Of a DNA stretch of 64,000 nucleotides, positions 24,192 to 36,000 are shown piece by piece (the stretch's first letter is position 1; each line of letters starts with the position of its first letter). The notes under the pieces were generated by a model. That model was not told the origin of the DNA. It ran no database searches and saw only the letters and a program-made list of their open reading frames with translations. The stretch is from Pyrenochaeta sp. MPI-SDFR-AT-0127. Taxonomy: Eukaryota > Ascomycota > Dothideomycetes > Pleosporales > Cucurbitariaceae. The DNA lies in NCBI GenBank assembly GCA_020747015.1, contig JAGTJM010000041.1, positions 124,001-188,000 on the forward strand, read 5' to 3'. Both the position numbers and the translations under genes were made by a program.

Positions 24192-25703
24192 ATGGGTAAC
24201 GCTGCCGACATTGTTAGGTCTAAAATAGATAAAAGGTTTACGACGACTTGGGTTCGCATGACGAGGTTTCTAGCACTGGACAATGGATTGAGAACACTCC
24301 AAGGCCAAAACCACTGGCTGTGGTCCTTTTTCACACCAGATCTTAGCAATGAAGCACCGTCCGCACGGGCTAAGGTGTTCCAAGCAGCAAAGGATCAGTT
24401 TGAGCTATATCCATTCAAGACAATTGAAAAGCTCGAGCAATTTAGAGCGGATATCTTAACACAGGAAGCGACAAATATGTTTCTGGTATTTCTCTCCTCG
24501 CAGTCGGATAGCTACCGTTCGTGTTGGTACTGGGTTCAAAAGCGACTGCAAGACCACCTCACTGGCTTGGACCCTCTCCAAACCAATGCTGATCCCGAGG
24601 GACATAATTACGAGATCAAGCAAGATAGTTTCGTTTCAGATGGGGAACCTGAAGAGCACACTAGTCTCGTGCAGCAAGTGCGAGACTTTGTCATCGGTTA
24701 TCAGGCTGAGTTTGCAGAGGTTAAAAATACTAGTAAGATATGACCTCGATTCATCTGTCCAGGATGCTGATACTACGTAGATATGACAACCTCGGGGCCC
24801 CATGAGAGAGCGCTGGTAAACATCTTCCTGGAAGCAGCTGAGCTGTGGCCAGCTGAAGTTATCTCTATTCTGTCCAGATTCAGTACCATTGCGGGTCATG
24901 CTTATAGCTCCCATAACTCCTTCGAAGGAGTAAAAGGATATCCATTGTATATCCTTTTTGCAGATAACCTTGATATCTTCGCACTACTAATCACGGGTGA
25001 GGCGACACGATACAATGCTTTATCAAAACTTAGATTGATCGCCCAGCAAAAAATGCAGCAATGGGGAGTGGTATATCAAGAGATCGAGAACCTGCGGTCT
25101 ACGATCGAAGAACAGCGCCAGGTCATCACCTGTCTCGAATACAGACATCTCCTCGAACATCTCCCGCCGGACAGAATTCGAGGCCGCAACAGCGGTCCAA
25201 GGTGGATGCTTCTCTGGGACGAGATTGTGAACGATGAACTCGATCTTCAGCTTGTAGGCGATTTTGGGCCGCGTCATCTGACACCGTTATTCCAAGTCAA
25301 GGTCATGGACCTTTCTGCAGCGAGGCGCGCACTGGTTCAGACAGAAATTGCCAATCAACACGCCGCAGCAATCCAAGCGACAGCGGCCGCAGGAATTCTT
25401 GCAACAGTCACAAGGCCGAGCAGAATTGCGAAGCGGGTGAACAGCGATCCTGCAAACATAGCCCTGGGCAACTGTATTCCATATAGGGAGTGGCCAGGTT
25501 ATGCAAGGGGCAGAGATTTATTTAGTGAGCTGAGCGAGACCATTCATGGGTATGGCAAGAAATATGAGTTTCAGGCGACGAATTGGTCAAAGTCGGAACA
25601 GCATATCCTGGCTTGGCTTAAGCCTACCAAGTTCAGGCCCGATGAGCGTGACGTGGCATGGGCTGAGGATAGGGCGGAGAAGAAAATTGCTGAGGTGATC
25701 TGA
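24192..25703 (+). CDS. Protein of unknown function, divergent from the HET gene
   Basis: 487 residues from two exons (24192-24732, 24781-25703; 48-base intron). I do not recognise the family. It begins MGNA like the HET protein, but residue 6 is Asp, so the myristoylation signal is poor. The N-terminal half is helical and charged. Residues about 290-330 (frame EIENLRSTIEEQRQVITCLEYRHLLEHL) look like a short coiled coil. An Ala-rich stretch follows near residue 380, and the C-terminus is charged. No catalytic motif, signal peptide or clear membrane segment is visible. Its position suggests a functional link to the HET gene, but that is only context. Confidence 0.7.
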
Positions 25704-25884
25704 GTGAGAGGTTATAGGTCGGAAACCAAAGATAGAGGCATGCAGCTAAATCAAGATAAATCTTCCAGGAGGTATTCATGCTTCGGATACGAGAGCACAG
25801 CTATGGATGAGTGATTAGGCTTTGCCTGGTGTGCGACCGTAGATAAGTTTACTCGGAACAACTAGTCGTCTAATACTCTACCCT

Positions 25885-27233
25885 TCATGAGTCAGTAGTA
25901 GTATCTGTCGATTGATCAGGTCGAAGGTCAATAGCCGCAGCCCACACGTTCCTCAAAGGCGTCACACTTTCCACCCTCCAGCCCGCCTTCTTCGCCAAAC
26001 CGCGCCATTCAGCCTCGGTACGCTCCTGGCCATTCACCGTCGCCATCATCGTAATATCGCCATACCGCCAAACACGGGAGCTCCTCCCGTCCGCAAGAAC
26101 AGCTTCGATAATCACCATCCTCGCCGTCGGCGTAACGCGTATCGCCTTCCGCACAGCTTCTAGAATGCGCACTACATCTGCATCCGCCCAGTTGTGTAGA
26201 CACCACTTCATCGTATACACTTCGTAGGACGGCACCGACTGCAAGAAATCGCCCACATGGAGCGCCACCATGCGCGCACCTACGTCCGCAAACTCGCCCT
26301 CAGCATTGTGAAACTTGGGCCGCACCATGTCCACGACTGAGTCTAGCTCAAACAGCGCGCCGTGCAGTTTGGGATATGCTCGCAGAAGCGCCGCTAGAAA
26401 GTCGCCGCCTCCGCCGCCAATGTCGAGCACCGTTGCGTCGCCGAGGTCTTGCCATGCATAGTCGGCCAGTAGCCCTGGGCCCTGGGCGACCGCGCCGGCG
26501 CCGAGCGCAGCGTGGAACTTTTCCTGCATGCCCTCCTGCGCCGCGAAGTAGCGGAAGATGCTTTGCTCGGTGCGGCACGTGATTTGGGCTGCGCTGCGGT
26601 GCTCGTTTGCGCGGATAGCGGCGGGTATGCTGGAGGCGAAATCGTAGAAGGTTGTCCCATAAAGGGAGACCCAGCGGTGCCATTGTGTCCAGTGGGAGCT
26701 CATAAGGAGCGTTGAGGAGGGAGTGTTGGCGTATGTTTCGTCTGTGGCCGAGTAGGCGAAGATGCCATTGTTGTGCAGCACGCGCATGATCTGCTTTAGA
26801 CGGAGTGGCTGGAGCGAACTGCGAGTGGCTAGTTGGTCAACAGTGAGAGGTTTGGAGGCCAGCATATCTGGAATACCGTGTTCGACTGCTGCGCAGAGAC
26901 ATTTTGTATCGAGGTACGCTGTGCACAATCAGCTGGACTGCTTTCGTATTTTTCATCTTTTTCTGTACCGAGATAGTTTTCAGCGAGTTGCAAGGCCGGA
27001 GGCTGGATAAGACGCAACAGTCTGTCCGCAAGGTTGACCGTTTGCGAGGCAAGATCCCACAATCTCTTATCAGGCAATGAGTCGGTCGTCTGGAGTTTTG
27101 AGAGCCTATCACCCTTCAACGGCCCTTCAAAGGCATCTGTCGCTTCTCGAATAGCCAGATTAATCTTCTGTAGTGCTTCGTCCATGTTCAGGTAACCTTC
27201 AGCACTTGAGGTAAGGGCTATTGGATTGGACAA
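25885..27233 (-). CDS. SAM-dependent O-methyltransferase (GliM-like)
   Basis: 432 residues from two exons (27233-26969, 26918-25885). The C-terminal half is a Methyltransf_2 domain. SAM-binding motif I is VLDIGGGGGDFLAALL, followed by an acidic FELDSVVD strand, and a KWCLHNWAD segment with the catalytic-type His follows. The N-terminal half is the helical dimerisation region with a winged-helix-like part (LKQIMRVLHNNGIF). Length and domains match GliM/SirM O-methyltransferases of ETP clusters and OmtB-like enzymes. It should methylate a hydroxyl of the ETP scaffold. A TCGGN3CCGA site lies 81 bases upstream of its ATG. It is the leftmost gene carrying that site. Confidence 0.88.
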
Positions 27234-27313
27234 ATTGTGGTATAGATAAGAGCGAGGTACATGCTAGCTAGGGAAAGATGTGTCCCGGTTCCCGACATAA
27301 CTATGAGTGAGTA

Positions 27314-27324
27314 TCGGCGTCCGA
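27314..27324. promoter_or_regulatory. GliZ-type site TCGGCGTCCGA
   Basis: Exact TCGGN3CCGA, 81 bases upstream of the O-methyltransferase ATG. Confidence 0.75.
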
Positions 27325-27489
27325 GGATTGATAGAGAAAGCATGATGTTTCAAGGCAGGGCATCGGTCTCTGATCCACATCAATAGAGACAGAACAGCAT
27401 CAAAAGACCTGGAGTAGATAATGTGCAATCATGAATACATATTGCAGTAAAGCCTTTGAACTGTCTATGACCAACTATAACGTGATAAT

Positions 27490-29223
27490 CTACGCGGCAA
27501 CGCCGTTGCTAGCCCCACCTTTCTTCGTCGACCTGTCTCTCCCCCACACCAGACCTTCCTCCTGCGCATCCGCCCAAGCCTGCTCAATGATCCTCGCATG
27601 CTCCTCACTCCTCGGCCCAAAGCGACACGCAAACTTGACCGGCGTCAATAAGAAGCCCGGAAGTGCTTCGGTAGACGGCTCAATTGGCCTGCCATGCGCA
27701 TCAGTGGATTTGTGAATATTGAACGCCCACATGATTCGCGCAATATTGATAAATAGAGAGTTGTGTGCAATGTGTAAGCCAGGACAGTTGCGGCGACCGG
27801 CTCCAAATGTAAAGTGGTCGCGGAGCTCGGGGTTGGCTTGGGCCATCGATTCGGCTTCGGTGAGAGAATCGTGGAGATAGCGTGTAGGATCGAAGCGCTC
27901 TGGATCTTTCCACCGCTTCTCATCCATGTGAATGGCCCTGTAGCACGGGTGAGCGGTTGAACGTCAGTCGAAGCGACTATACTTACCACCAGTTTAGTAC
28001 GACTACAGATCCTTTGGGGATAAAATGGCCCTTGTACCAATCGTCTTGGGTTGTTGCGTGAGCCGGACCAATCTTGGTTGACGCCCGCCATCTCAGCGTT
28101 TCTTTTGCTATTGCTCGGATATAAGGAAGATTTGGCTCATCACTGAAGTCGGGCATTCGCCCCCGGCCAACAACTCTATCGAGCTCCTCATGAGCACCCG
28201 AGACAATGTCGGGCCAGAGAAGACAGGCCAGGATTACATTATTTAGCGCCGTAGTTGTTGCATCGCTTCCCGCCTCGATCAGTGCTCCAGCTGCAAATGC
28301 GGCCGTGACGTCGGTGATGGAACTCTTTTCCAGCTTCTCCCTCGCCATATCCTTCAGGAAGCAGTCTGGTGCTGTGCCATCCTTGACCTTGTCCATGAGT
28401 TTACGGTACATGGCGAGATAGATGTTGGAGTCTTCCTTGTACCACTGGCGAGCAGTCGATTTCCAGTTCTGCAGAAGAAACTGAGGAACGATGTCTGCGA
28501 GCATGGGTAGGGTGTCAATCATCCATCCCCCAGGCGCAGTGGCGAGGGAGAAGTGGCGTACAATCTTGAGAATATCCTGGTATGTTGGGTCGCTCAAGCT
28601 GGGCACGCGCTGTCCATAGGTGATGACCATGATGGTGCTCGTGGAGTATCTTCGGTTGATGTCGCTAAAGTCCTCGTCGGTCTTTGCATGCAAAATCTCC
28701 CACACTGCCTGCTTGGACTCAAAGTCCTGCACGGGCTTGTATGTTGATGCCGTCTGCAAGTTGAGGGCAGACTGGAGAATGTTCCTTATGCTCCGCCACT
28801 TTTCGCCATACGGGAGAAAGTTGACGCGCTCGTTGTTGGACACCATATTGATCATGGGGCTCGAGGCTCGAGACGAGTAGATGGACCCGCGCTTGTCCAT
28901 GAGGTCTTTCACCACCGACGGCGAGGAGAGCCAGATGAAGTGTGACAGACCGACTTTGGTGTAGAAAATGTCGCCGTACTCGTCAGCCCAGTCTTTGGCG
29001 ATTTTCATCATCTTGTCGGTATCTGCGAGGAGCATCATGCTCCCAATGATTGGTAAGCCCTTGGGCCCTGGAGGCAGATGCTTCATGCGAGGATCGCGCA
29101 CCCATAGTTTGTACAGGACGAGAGAGATCTGTCCAGTCAGTTTCGAGTCACATTGTATTAGGTGATTGGGAAATTTACCAGGACAACAGAGCCTACCGCG
29201 TACAGATGGGGAAACGTTGCCAT
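27490..29223 (-). CDS. Cytochrome P450 monooxygenase (ETP cluster, P450-1)
   Basis: 544 residues from three exons (29223-29179, 29128-27987, 27937-27490). A 15-residue first exon provides the start of the N-terminal membrane anchor. The rest shows the proline hinge LPPGPKGLPIIG, the I-helix AAGALIEAGSDATTT, the K-helix KETLRWRAS (ExxR), and the haem loop FTFGAGRRNCPGLH with the axial Cys. It resembles the O-methylsterigmatocystin-oxidoreductase-like P450s, the group to which GliC/SirC belong. It is probably ER-bound and acts in hydroxylating the diketopiperazine before thiolation, but it may be a tailoring enzyme. It is divergent from the GliT-like gene and shares its promoter. Confidence 0.9.
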
Positions 29224-29330
29224 TTCTGGGGTCGTAGAAGGCAGTGCGCGTTCAGCGCTTTTTCCAATTCTTCTAGATTGGGCATGCAACAGAGAAAACT
29301 GGAGTGATAATAAGCCAGTCTCAGCCACAA

Positions 29331-29341
29331 ACGGTCACCGT
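29331..29341. promoter_or_regulatory. Near-consensus palindrome ACGGTCACCGT
   Basis: Perfectly symmetric variant of the GliZ-type site with the two outer bases changed. It lies 108 bases upstream of P450-1, so it may be a weaker second site in this divergent promoter. Confidence 0.4.
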
Positions 29342-29550
29342 ACAAGGTCACCAAGTCGAGGATTGAGCCGTGGTTCGCACGAGCAAAAAGCGCAGAGGAG
29401 CATCAATTCTTGGCGACCGGGTGACGAAGGCGACATGCAAGTCTCCAGGCCTTCTATCCCAGCCAAGTGGGCGAGAGACGCCACCGAGAATTGGTGTGGT
29501 GTTGAGGGAGAGGACCTGCATTGTTCTTTCTGCTACGGGCGTGAAAAAGG

Positions 29551-29561
29551 TCGGTGACCGA
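29551..29561. promoter_or_regulatory. GliZ-type site TCGGTGACCGA
   Basis: Exact TCGGN3CCGA in the 448-base divergent promoter between P450-1 and the thioredoxin-reductase-like gene. It lies 111 bases before the upstream ATG of the latter. Confidence 0.75.
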
Positions 29562-29671
29562 GCGTAGTCTCTGCACGTTCGGCGACTTTCCTTCTGCCAC
29601 TCACCGTTTGGTAGAGGCAAAGACTCGCCCTCACAACTGCACAGGTAATAGCAACTCACTCCACTCACTCC

Positions 29672-31052
29672 ATGGGCTACACAGTCGCCAAGTCCCACCT
29701 TGTTGTTGGAGTTCTACTTGCCGCCCTACTCTTCCTCCTGCTTCCCAAACACTCACCCACAACAACCTCGACCACCTACACCCACAACTCTCCCCTCAAC
29801 ATGTCTACGCCGCACAAGATCTACGACGCCATCATCGTCGGCGGCGGCCCGGCAGGTCTCTCCACCGCCCTGGGTCTCTCACGCATCTGCCGCCCAACAA
29901 TCCTGTTCGACTCGGGCGAGTACCGCAACCAAGGATCAACTGCCATGCACACATACCTCACACGCGACGGCATCCACCCGGGCGAGTTTCGCGCCACCGC
30001 ACGCCGCGAGATTGAGACAAAGTACTCGTCGTACGCGACATTTGTCAACGCCAAGATTGTCAGCGTGAAGAATACTGATATCCTGCCTGGCTACAAGGGC
30101 TTCGAGGCTGTCGACAGCGCAAATAGGACGTATCTAGGCCGCAAACTAGTCCTTGCCACGGGGTCTGAAGATATTTTCCCCACGGACATTGAGGGGTACA
30201 AAGAGAATTGGCCAAGTCACATGTGCGTCTCAAAAAACAATAACATCTGAGCCCTGCAATTTGGAAACCGCAAAATTGACAATCACATAGCCACCAGTGC
30301 CCCTTCTGCGACGGCTTCGAGCACAAAGACCATGCCATCGGTCTGCTCACCTTCCCCAGCGCAGGATACGCCCACTTCGCCCTCATGAGCCGCACGCTGA
30401 ACCCAGACGTGACAGTGTTCAGCAACGGCCCTGTTCCCAGCGACGCCGACACGCAGACTGCGCTGGGAAAAGTCAAGGCTACAGGCATCAAACTGGACGA
30501 GCGCAAGATCAAGCGTCTTGTCAACAATGGCGAGGGACCTGACATGGGTGTTACGCTCGAGTTTGAGAGCGGTCCGTCGGTACGAGAGAATCACGTCTTA
30601 CTCAAGAACAAGTCATTTGCTGACATATAATTTTCTGCTGTGCTAGGCAACAGTAGGCATGCTGCTACACAAGCCGCCGACGCGCAGTCGAGCCCAGGCC
30701 CTCATCGCACAGCTAGGCCTGAAACTAACCCCACAGGGCGATGTTGAGCTCACCAACGCCATGATGTTGGGTACTAATGTGCCCGGGTGCATTGTAGCAG
30801 GCGACACGCAAGAGATGATGAAACAAGCCATTGTGGCAGCTGGAGCGGGTGAGTGATCTACTACTGTTCTCCTCTTTCGTTTCTTATACCACGTCCGCCC
30901 ATCGCAAAGCTGTAGTCAAGCAAAGCGCTAACCATGTTGTGCATTTGACAGGCGTGCGTGCTGCTGCTGTAATCACAATGCAGCTTGCCGGCGAGGAGGG
31001 AGAGCAGGCTCTCGCAGCAGCAAAGAACAAAGATGCCAATGGAAACCTTTAA
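29672..31052 (+). CDS. Thioredoxin-reductase-like FAD dithiol oxidase (GliT-like)
   Basis: 380 residues from four exons (29672-30222, 30291-30579, 30647-30848, 30952-31052). It shows the FAD-binding DAIIVGGGPAGLSTALGL, an ATG motif (LATGSEDIFPTD), the redox pair in HQCPFCDGFEH (CxxC), and a final FAD segment GCIVAGDTQE. GliT/SirT enzymes of this type oxidise the ETP dithiol to the disulfide and protect the producer. From the upstream ATG there is an N-terminal hydrophobic stretch (about residues 9-25); from the internal ATG at 29801 the protein is 337 residues and cytosolic, the usual GliT size. Both starts are possible. A GliZ-type site precedes it. Confidence 0.88.
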
Positions 31053-33074
31053 TCTCATGATTGCAGCAAGGTGATTGCGGGATTCTCTTCCAACAGAAAT
31101 TTTCAAAGAAAAGTGCATGGTCCACACACTTGATATGCTTCAATAGGAAAGTATGATATTGCGGGGATTCAAGTACATATACACCATTATAATAGCCTTG
31201 TCTCCATATCCTTCAGTGTCCACTGTGCTTTCATTTCAGTCTCTGGGATCGTCATACTGACGCTATTTTCAAGCCAAACCTACTCTTGGTATACACTCGA
31301 TTCAGTTAAACAGTCTTAGCAGTTTATATCACCAACGTACATCATTACTGCGCACGTTGCACTTGAATTCCTTTGAAATTTTTCCAGTAGCAGATTATGA
31401 TTCATGTGCTAACTTCCTCCGTGCTTTCCATAGCCAGTAGTCCTGGGGAACCCAACTGCAGCAAAAGAAAATGAAATTCAGCAAATACACGAAGCAAAAC
31501 GTTTAGGGGAGCAAGGTTTATTGGTAAACCGAACTTCATATTAGCCAATTTGCACGAAGCTAAGTTACGCTCTAACAGTCTCGGCTCAACCATGGCTCCA
31601 AAGCGGCCCAAGACCATCAACGAACCAAAAAGTAGCAGACTTAGGGGCAACAGAAAGATATAAAGATCAAAGAACCGCTCAAATTGTCCATGAAACAACC
31701 TCCAAAGAACTTCAGCTCGTAACAAAGTAGCACAAGGGCCGTCCCCAAACTACCACAATAGACCGGTGATGACAACTTTGTCGCTGACAGATTGAACTGA
31801 GGTCTATAACGAGCGGAGATGGCCTGTGGAGATTGCGCAGAGTTATCAAGCTATGCGGGACGACTTTTATGGTCAGAAACAAGTTTTTCTTCACCGGCCG
31901 AAGCCTCAGATCGTAACAAGTAGCACAAAGGCCATCTTCACTCCACCCGCCTTTGAAGGTGCCAAGGGCATGTCTCATTTAAACAACGGTATGCCGGATT
32001 TGGGCTTGTACCCGTTTCGAAGTGGACTTGTTGGACGCAGTGGCTGGCGGGAACGCTGATGTGTTGGTATCATGGTCGAAACGAGCCCGTATGCTGATAC
32101 TGTCGTTGGCGGTGCCATTGATTGGGGTTGCCTGGGATGAAGACAGGCCGAGGTGGTACTCCAAATGACCGAGAATTTCGTGGGGGCTTGATATGGTCGG
32201 ATGGTGGGTGAATAGATGAGAGAAATTTGGGAGAGAATTAGGAATGGAAGAGATGGAGGTTATCGGGGCGAAACGTATTATTTATATTACTACCGGATAG
32301 CCGCTATGGGCGCTTTCTTTCCCTCGGGTTATTTATTCTTTCCTTCTTGCAAGACGCATTCTCGCCCTTTTGAGAACAAATGTTACTGCCATGTATTCTG
32401 TGCGGTAGTGGCGGCTAGCGCAATTGAGTAAGGACATTCACCTGTCGAGAGTTGAAATGGAACCGGTGAAAACTTGTCGTTACTCCTTCCTTGGGAACAG
32501 GGGTTAATCTAGCCATGCCCAATCTAGGTGTCAGCAAACAAAACTTAGGTCAGGTCCATAACATGATGAGGAAGATGCGTAGGTGTTGTTGCATTTCATA
32601 ATAACGTGGTGCGTAGAGAGATAGGACGAAAGTCTTCGTCCGATGCCGCAACCACTAATGCAGCCTCGTCTTCAAACATGATTACTAGAAGCTGAACATA
32701 CGCATTTAATTGTTCAAGCGGTCAACCCTAACAGAGGATGAAAGGAAGATATTACTAGCACAAGGGTAAAAGAGCTAAGCCACGGAGATTTATAGCCCAA
32801 GAATGGGACCACTTAAAGCCTTTGTGAAAGAGTAGATGTCACTTGATTGTTAACCGCTATTGAGCATGGATGACAATACCAAAGGTGTATCCGCCAGATG
32901 CCACAGCCTAAATTACACGGTTTGCTCCATGCCAACCAAATGAAAATATCGTGTCCATGTAGCCATATGTGCTCCGTGCCTCGCATCCAGCTCATCTACT
33001 ACAGCTGCTCCGTAGCTACTGTTCGACCCGAAAGTAAAATCTCATATTCTCAGTGATCTGCAATGGTAGTGCAA
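31053..33074. other. 2-kb gap inside the ETP cluster
   Basis: Between the stops of the GliT-like gene and the ABC transporter. Open frames on the minus strand (31402-31725, 31712-31978, 31979-32164) have no recognised domain. An imperfect direct repeat of about 28 bases (CTCGTAACAAAGTAGCACAA-type, near 31707 and 31912) suggests a decayed repeat or gene. No exact GliZ-type site was found here. Confidence 0.4.
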
Positions 33075-36000
33075 CTACATCGAATCTGCCTGCGACGACT
33101 GGAACATCCTAAAGTATGCGCCTTGTCGGGCCATGAGTTCCGTGTGCGTGCCCCGTTCGACAATCTGGCCGGCAGCCATGACGAAGATGACGTCGGCGTG
33201 GCGGATGGTGTTGAGACGCTAGAAAGTGATTAGCTTTGAACGACGATAAAAGCTCAAGTGATGGGGTGCTCAGAAGCTTACGTGAGTGACGAGAATCATA
33301 GTTCGACCGCCGTCAATATTCTGGAGTGTATCCTGTACCATCTAAGAGAGTCAGTACGTACAGCCAACACCGCTGGTTCACCTCATTTTGTCTTACCTTC
33401 TCCGACTCTGCATCCAAGGCGCTCGTGGGCTCGTCAAGGAGCAGGATCTCAGGGTTGCGAATGAGTGCACGCGCAATGGCAACACGCTGCTTCTGTCCAC
33501 CGGAGAGTGCAACCCCACCACCTGTTCCGCATTCGCTGCTATAGCCTTCTGGAAGCGAAGCAATTAACTCGGTCAAGTTGGCAGCATCGCAAGCCCGAAC
33601 AACATCATCCTCAGTGATGTGATCTTCATCGACGCCGAACACGACATTGTCACGTATGGAACCTGCCAACACGTTAGCCTGCTCGATAGGCACTGGAAAC
33701 CACTCTTACCTCTGTATAGTCGAGGCTCCTGTGATACATATGCGAGCCGTTTGCGATACTCGTCCACATCATGACCTGACACGGGGAAACCGAAGACCTC
33801 TAAGCGCCCAGATTGAGCCTCGTAGAAACGCTCGATCAAGGCAAGAAGAGTTGACTTGCCGGAGCCTGAGCTGCCAACAATCGCAACAGTCTGGCCATGC
33901 AAGATGCGCAGTGAGACTCCCTTCAACACTGGAACATCTAGTCGAGCTGGGTAGGCAAAGGACACATTCTGGAAGTCAACGGCAATGCCTGTATCCTTCG
34001 GCTCGGACTCGCTGTCGGACGATTCGACCGCAGGTCCCGGTACTCGATCGCGCATGGCGAGAATGTTGCTCGCAGCAAGTTTCGCCTTGCTAACATCTAT
34101 CTAGTGTCAATCAACATGATCAAGTAATCAAACAATTGTACATACTGGAAGTGTAGCCGAATATGGCACCCGCAGCTTGTCCGCCAAAGACGACGGCAAT
34201 GAAGACGGTGAAGAAGCTAGAAGTAGACATCTCACCACGACTCAGCAGTCTGCCTCCATACCAAAAGGCGAGTGCCAGAGCAAGAAGCTCGACACTTTCG
34301 GACAAAGCGAAGAATAGCATGATGGTAGCCGTCTTGTTATGAAGAGTTTTGATCTTGGAGGAGAGGTGTGTCTGGTAGGAGTTCTGCACTGTTGACTCCA
34401 GGGTAAAGGCCTTGACCGTCCGTATGGCAGACAATGCATCCGAGGCAAACCGGGCGCTGTCTTCAAAGATCGTCGCAGTTGCTTCAGCAAGGGCCGAGTC
34501 CAACTTCCATCGCACATAGCCTGCAGCAAAGACGACGGGTTGTGCGCCAAAGATACCAACCAGTGCAAATTTCCACGAAAATGCCAGGCCAATGATAGCA
34601 GCACTGATGATTTGAATAAACATAGACATGAGAAGCCCAAGATTAACGCCAATCAGTTCCTGTAGGTTGGATGGGTCGGATGACAATCTTGCGATGAGAA
34701 GACTAGAAGATATCTGATCGAAAAAGTCTATTGGCTGGAGGAGAACGGCGCGGAAGTATTCGAGGCGGTAGAATTTCACGACGTAGACACCGAGAAGTGT
34801 CAGCAAGAATCCCATGACGGCATACGATATCAAAGCAGCGATGCCTACGACAAGGAACATGGACGCCCAGAAGTTGGCCTTGGACTGGATCTGGTCGGTG
34901 GGTCCTTGGAATGTTTCCAGAACTCTGCCGAGAAGGATACCCTGTGCTGGAAACGGCTGTGCTGTGACGATACAGGCGCAGAGACCAACTACGAAAATTG
35001 GCCAGAAACGCTTGTTCTCCTTGGCAATCTCCCAAAGATTAGAGGCAAAGGAGGGTTTGCGGGATTGAGACAAGTCATTGCGCTCAAGCAAAGGTTCCTG
35101 GGCAGCGTAGCTTTCGACAGTCGCAGCTTCGTTTGGTGCCAAAGTCTTCTCCGTGGGCTCGGACTGATCATGGTCCGGCTCAAAGTTTGTCTGCGCTTCG
35201 TACAGTCGCCTGTACACGCCATTGATACGCATGAGTTCATCGTGGGTGCCCTGCTCTGCAACCTTGCCCTTGTCAAGGACAACAATGTGATCAGCTTGCA
35301 TCGCACTCCGAATCTTGTGGGAGATGAAGACGGTAGTACGGTTGCTGGAGCGGGTCATGAGCGACTCAATGACCTTTGAGTTTTCATTGTCGAGTGCACT
35401 TGTCGCTTCGTCCATCAACAAGAAAGGACGCTGACCGATGAGGGCTCGTGCGATTGCGATGCGCTGCTTTTGCCCGCCCGAGAGTAGCGATCCCTGGTCA
35501 CCTACATTCGATTCCAAGCCCTGCACTTGTCAGTAGAGCTCCTACACGGAAGAAGTTGACGGACCTTTGGTAGCTTTTCGATGAATTCGGCTGCTCGTGC
35601 TTCGCGGCAGGCGCTCTCCACCAACATCGCCTTGGCCTGGGGCGGTGTCTTGTCAAGCTCTGTACCAGAAAGCCCATGCGCAATATTGTCAAATATGGAG
35701 GCGTTGAAGAGCTGAGGCTCCTGCTGTACAAGTGCAATTTGGCTTCTCAGCCACTTGACGCTGACACTAGAGATGTCCTGATTGTCAATCAGTATAGTGC
35801 CTGACGTTGGCACCAGCCATCGTTCGAGGAGGGAAATAAGAGTGCTCTTTCCAGCGCCAGACGGGCCGACAATTGCGGTGGACGTGCCAGGTGCAAAAGT
35901 CAGGTTGATGTTCGACAAGGCGCTTCGATCAGGACGGGAAGGGTAGGTGAACGACAAGTCTTGCAGCTGGAGGCGACCATTCGAGGTTCCAAGCCCTGAT

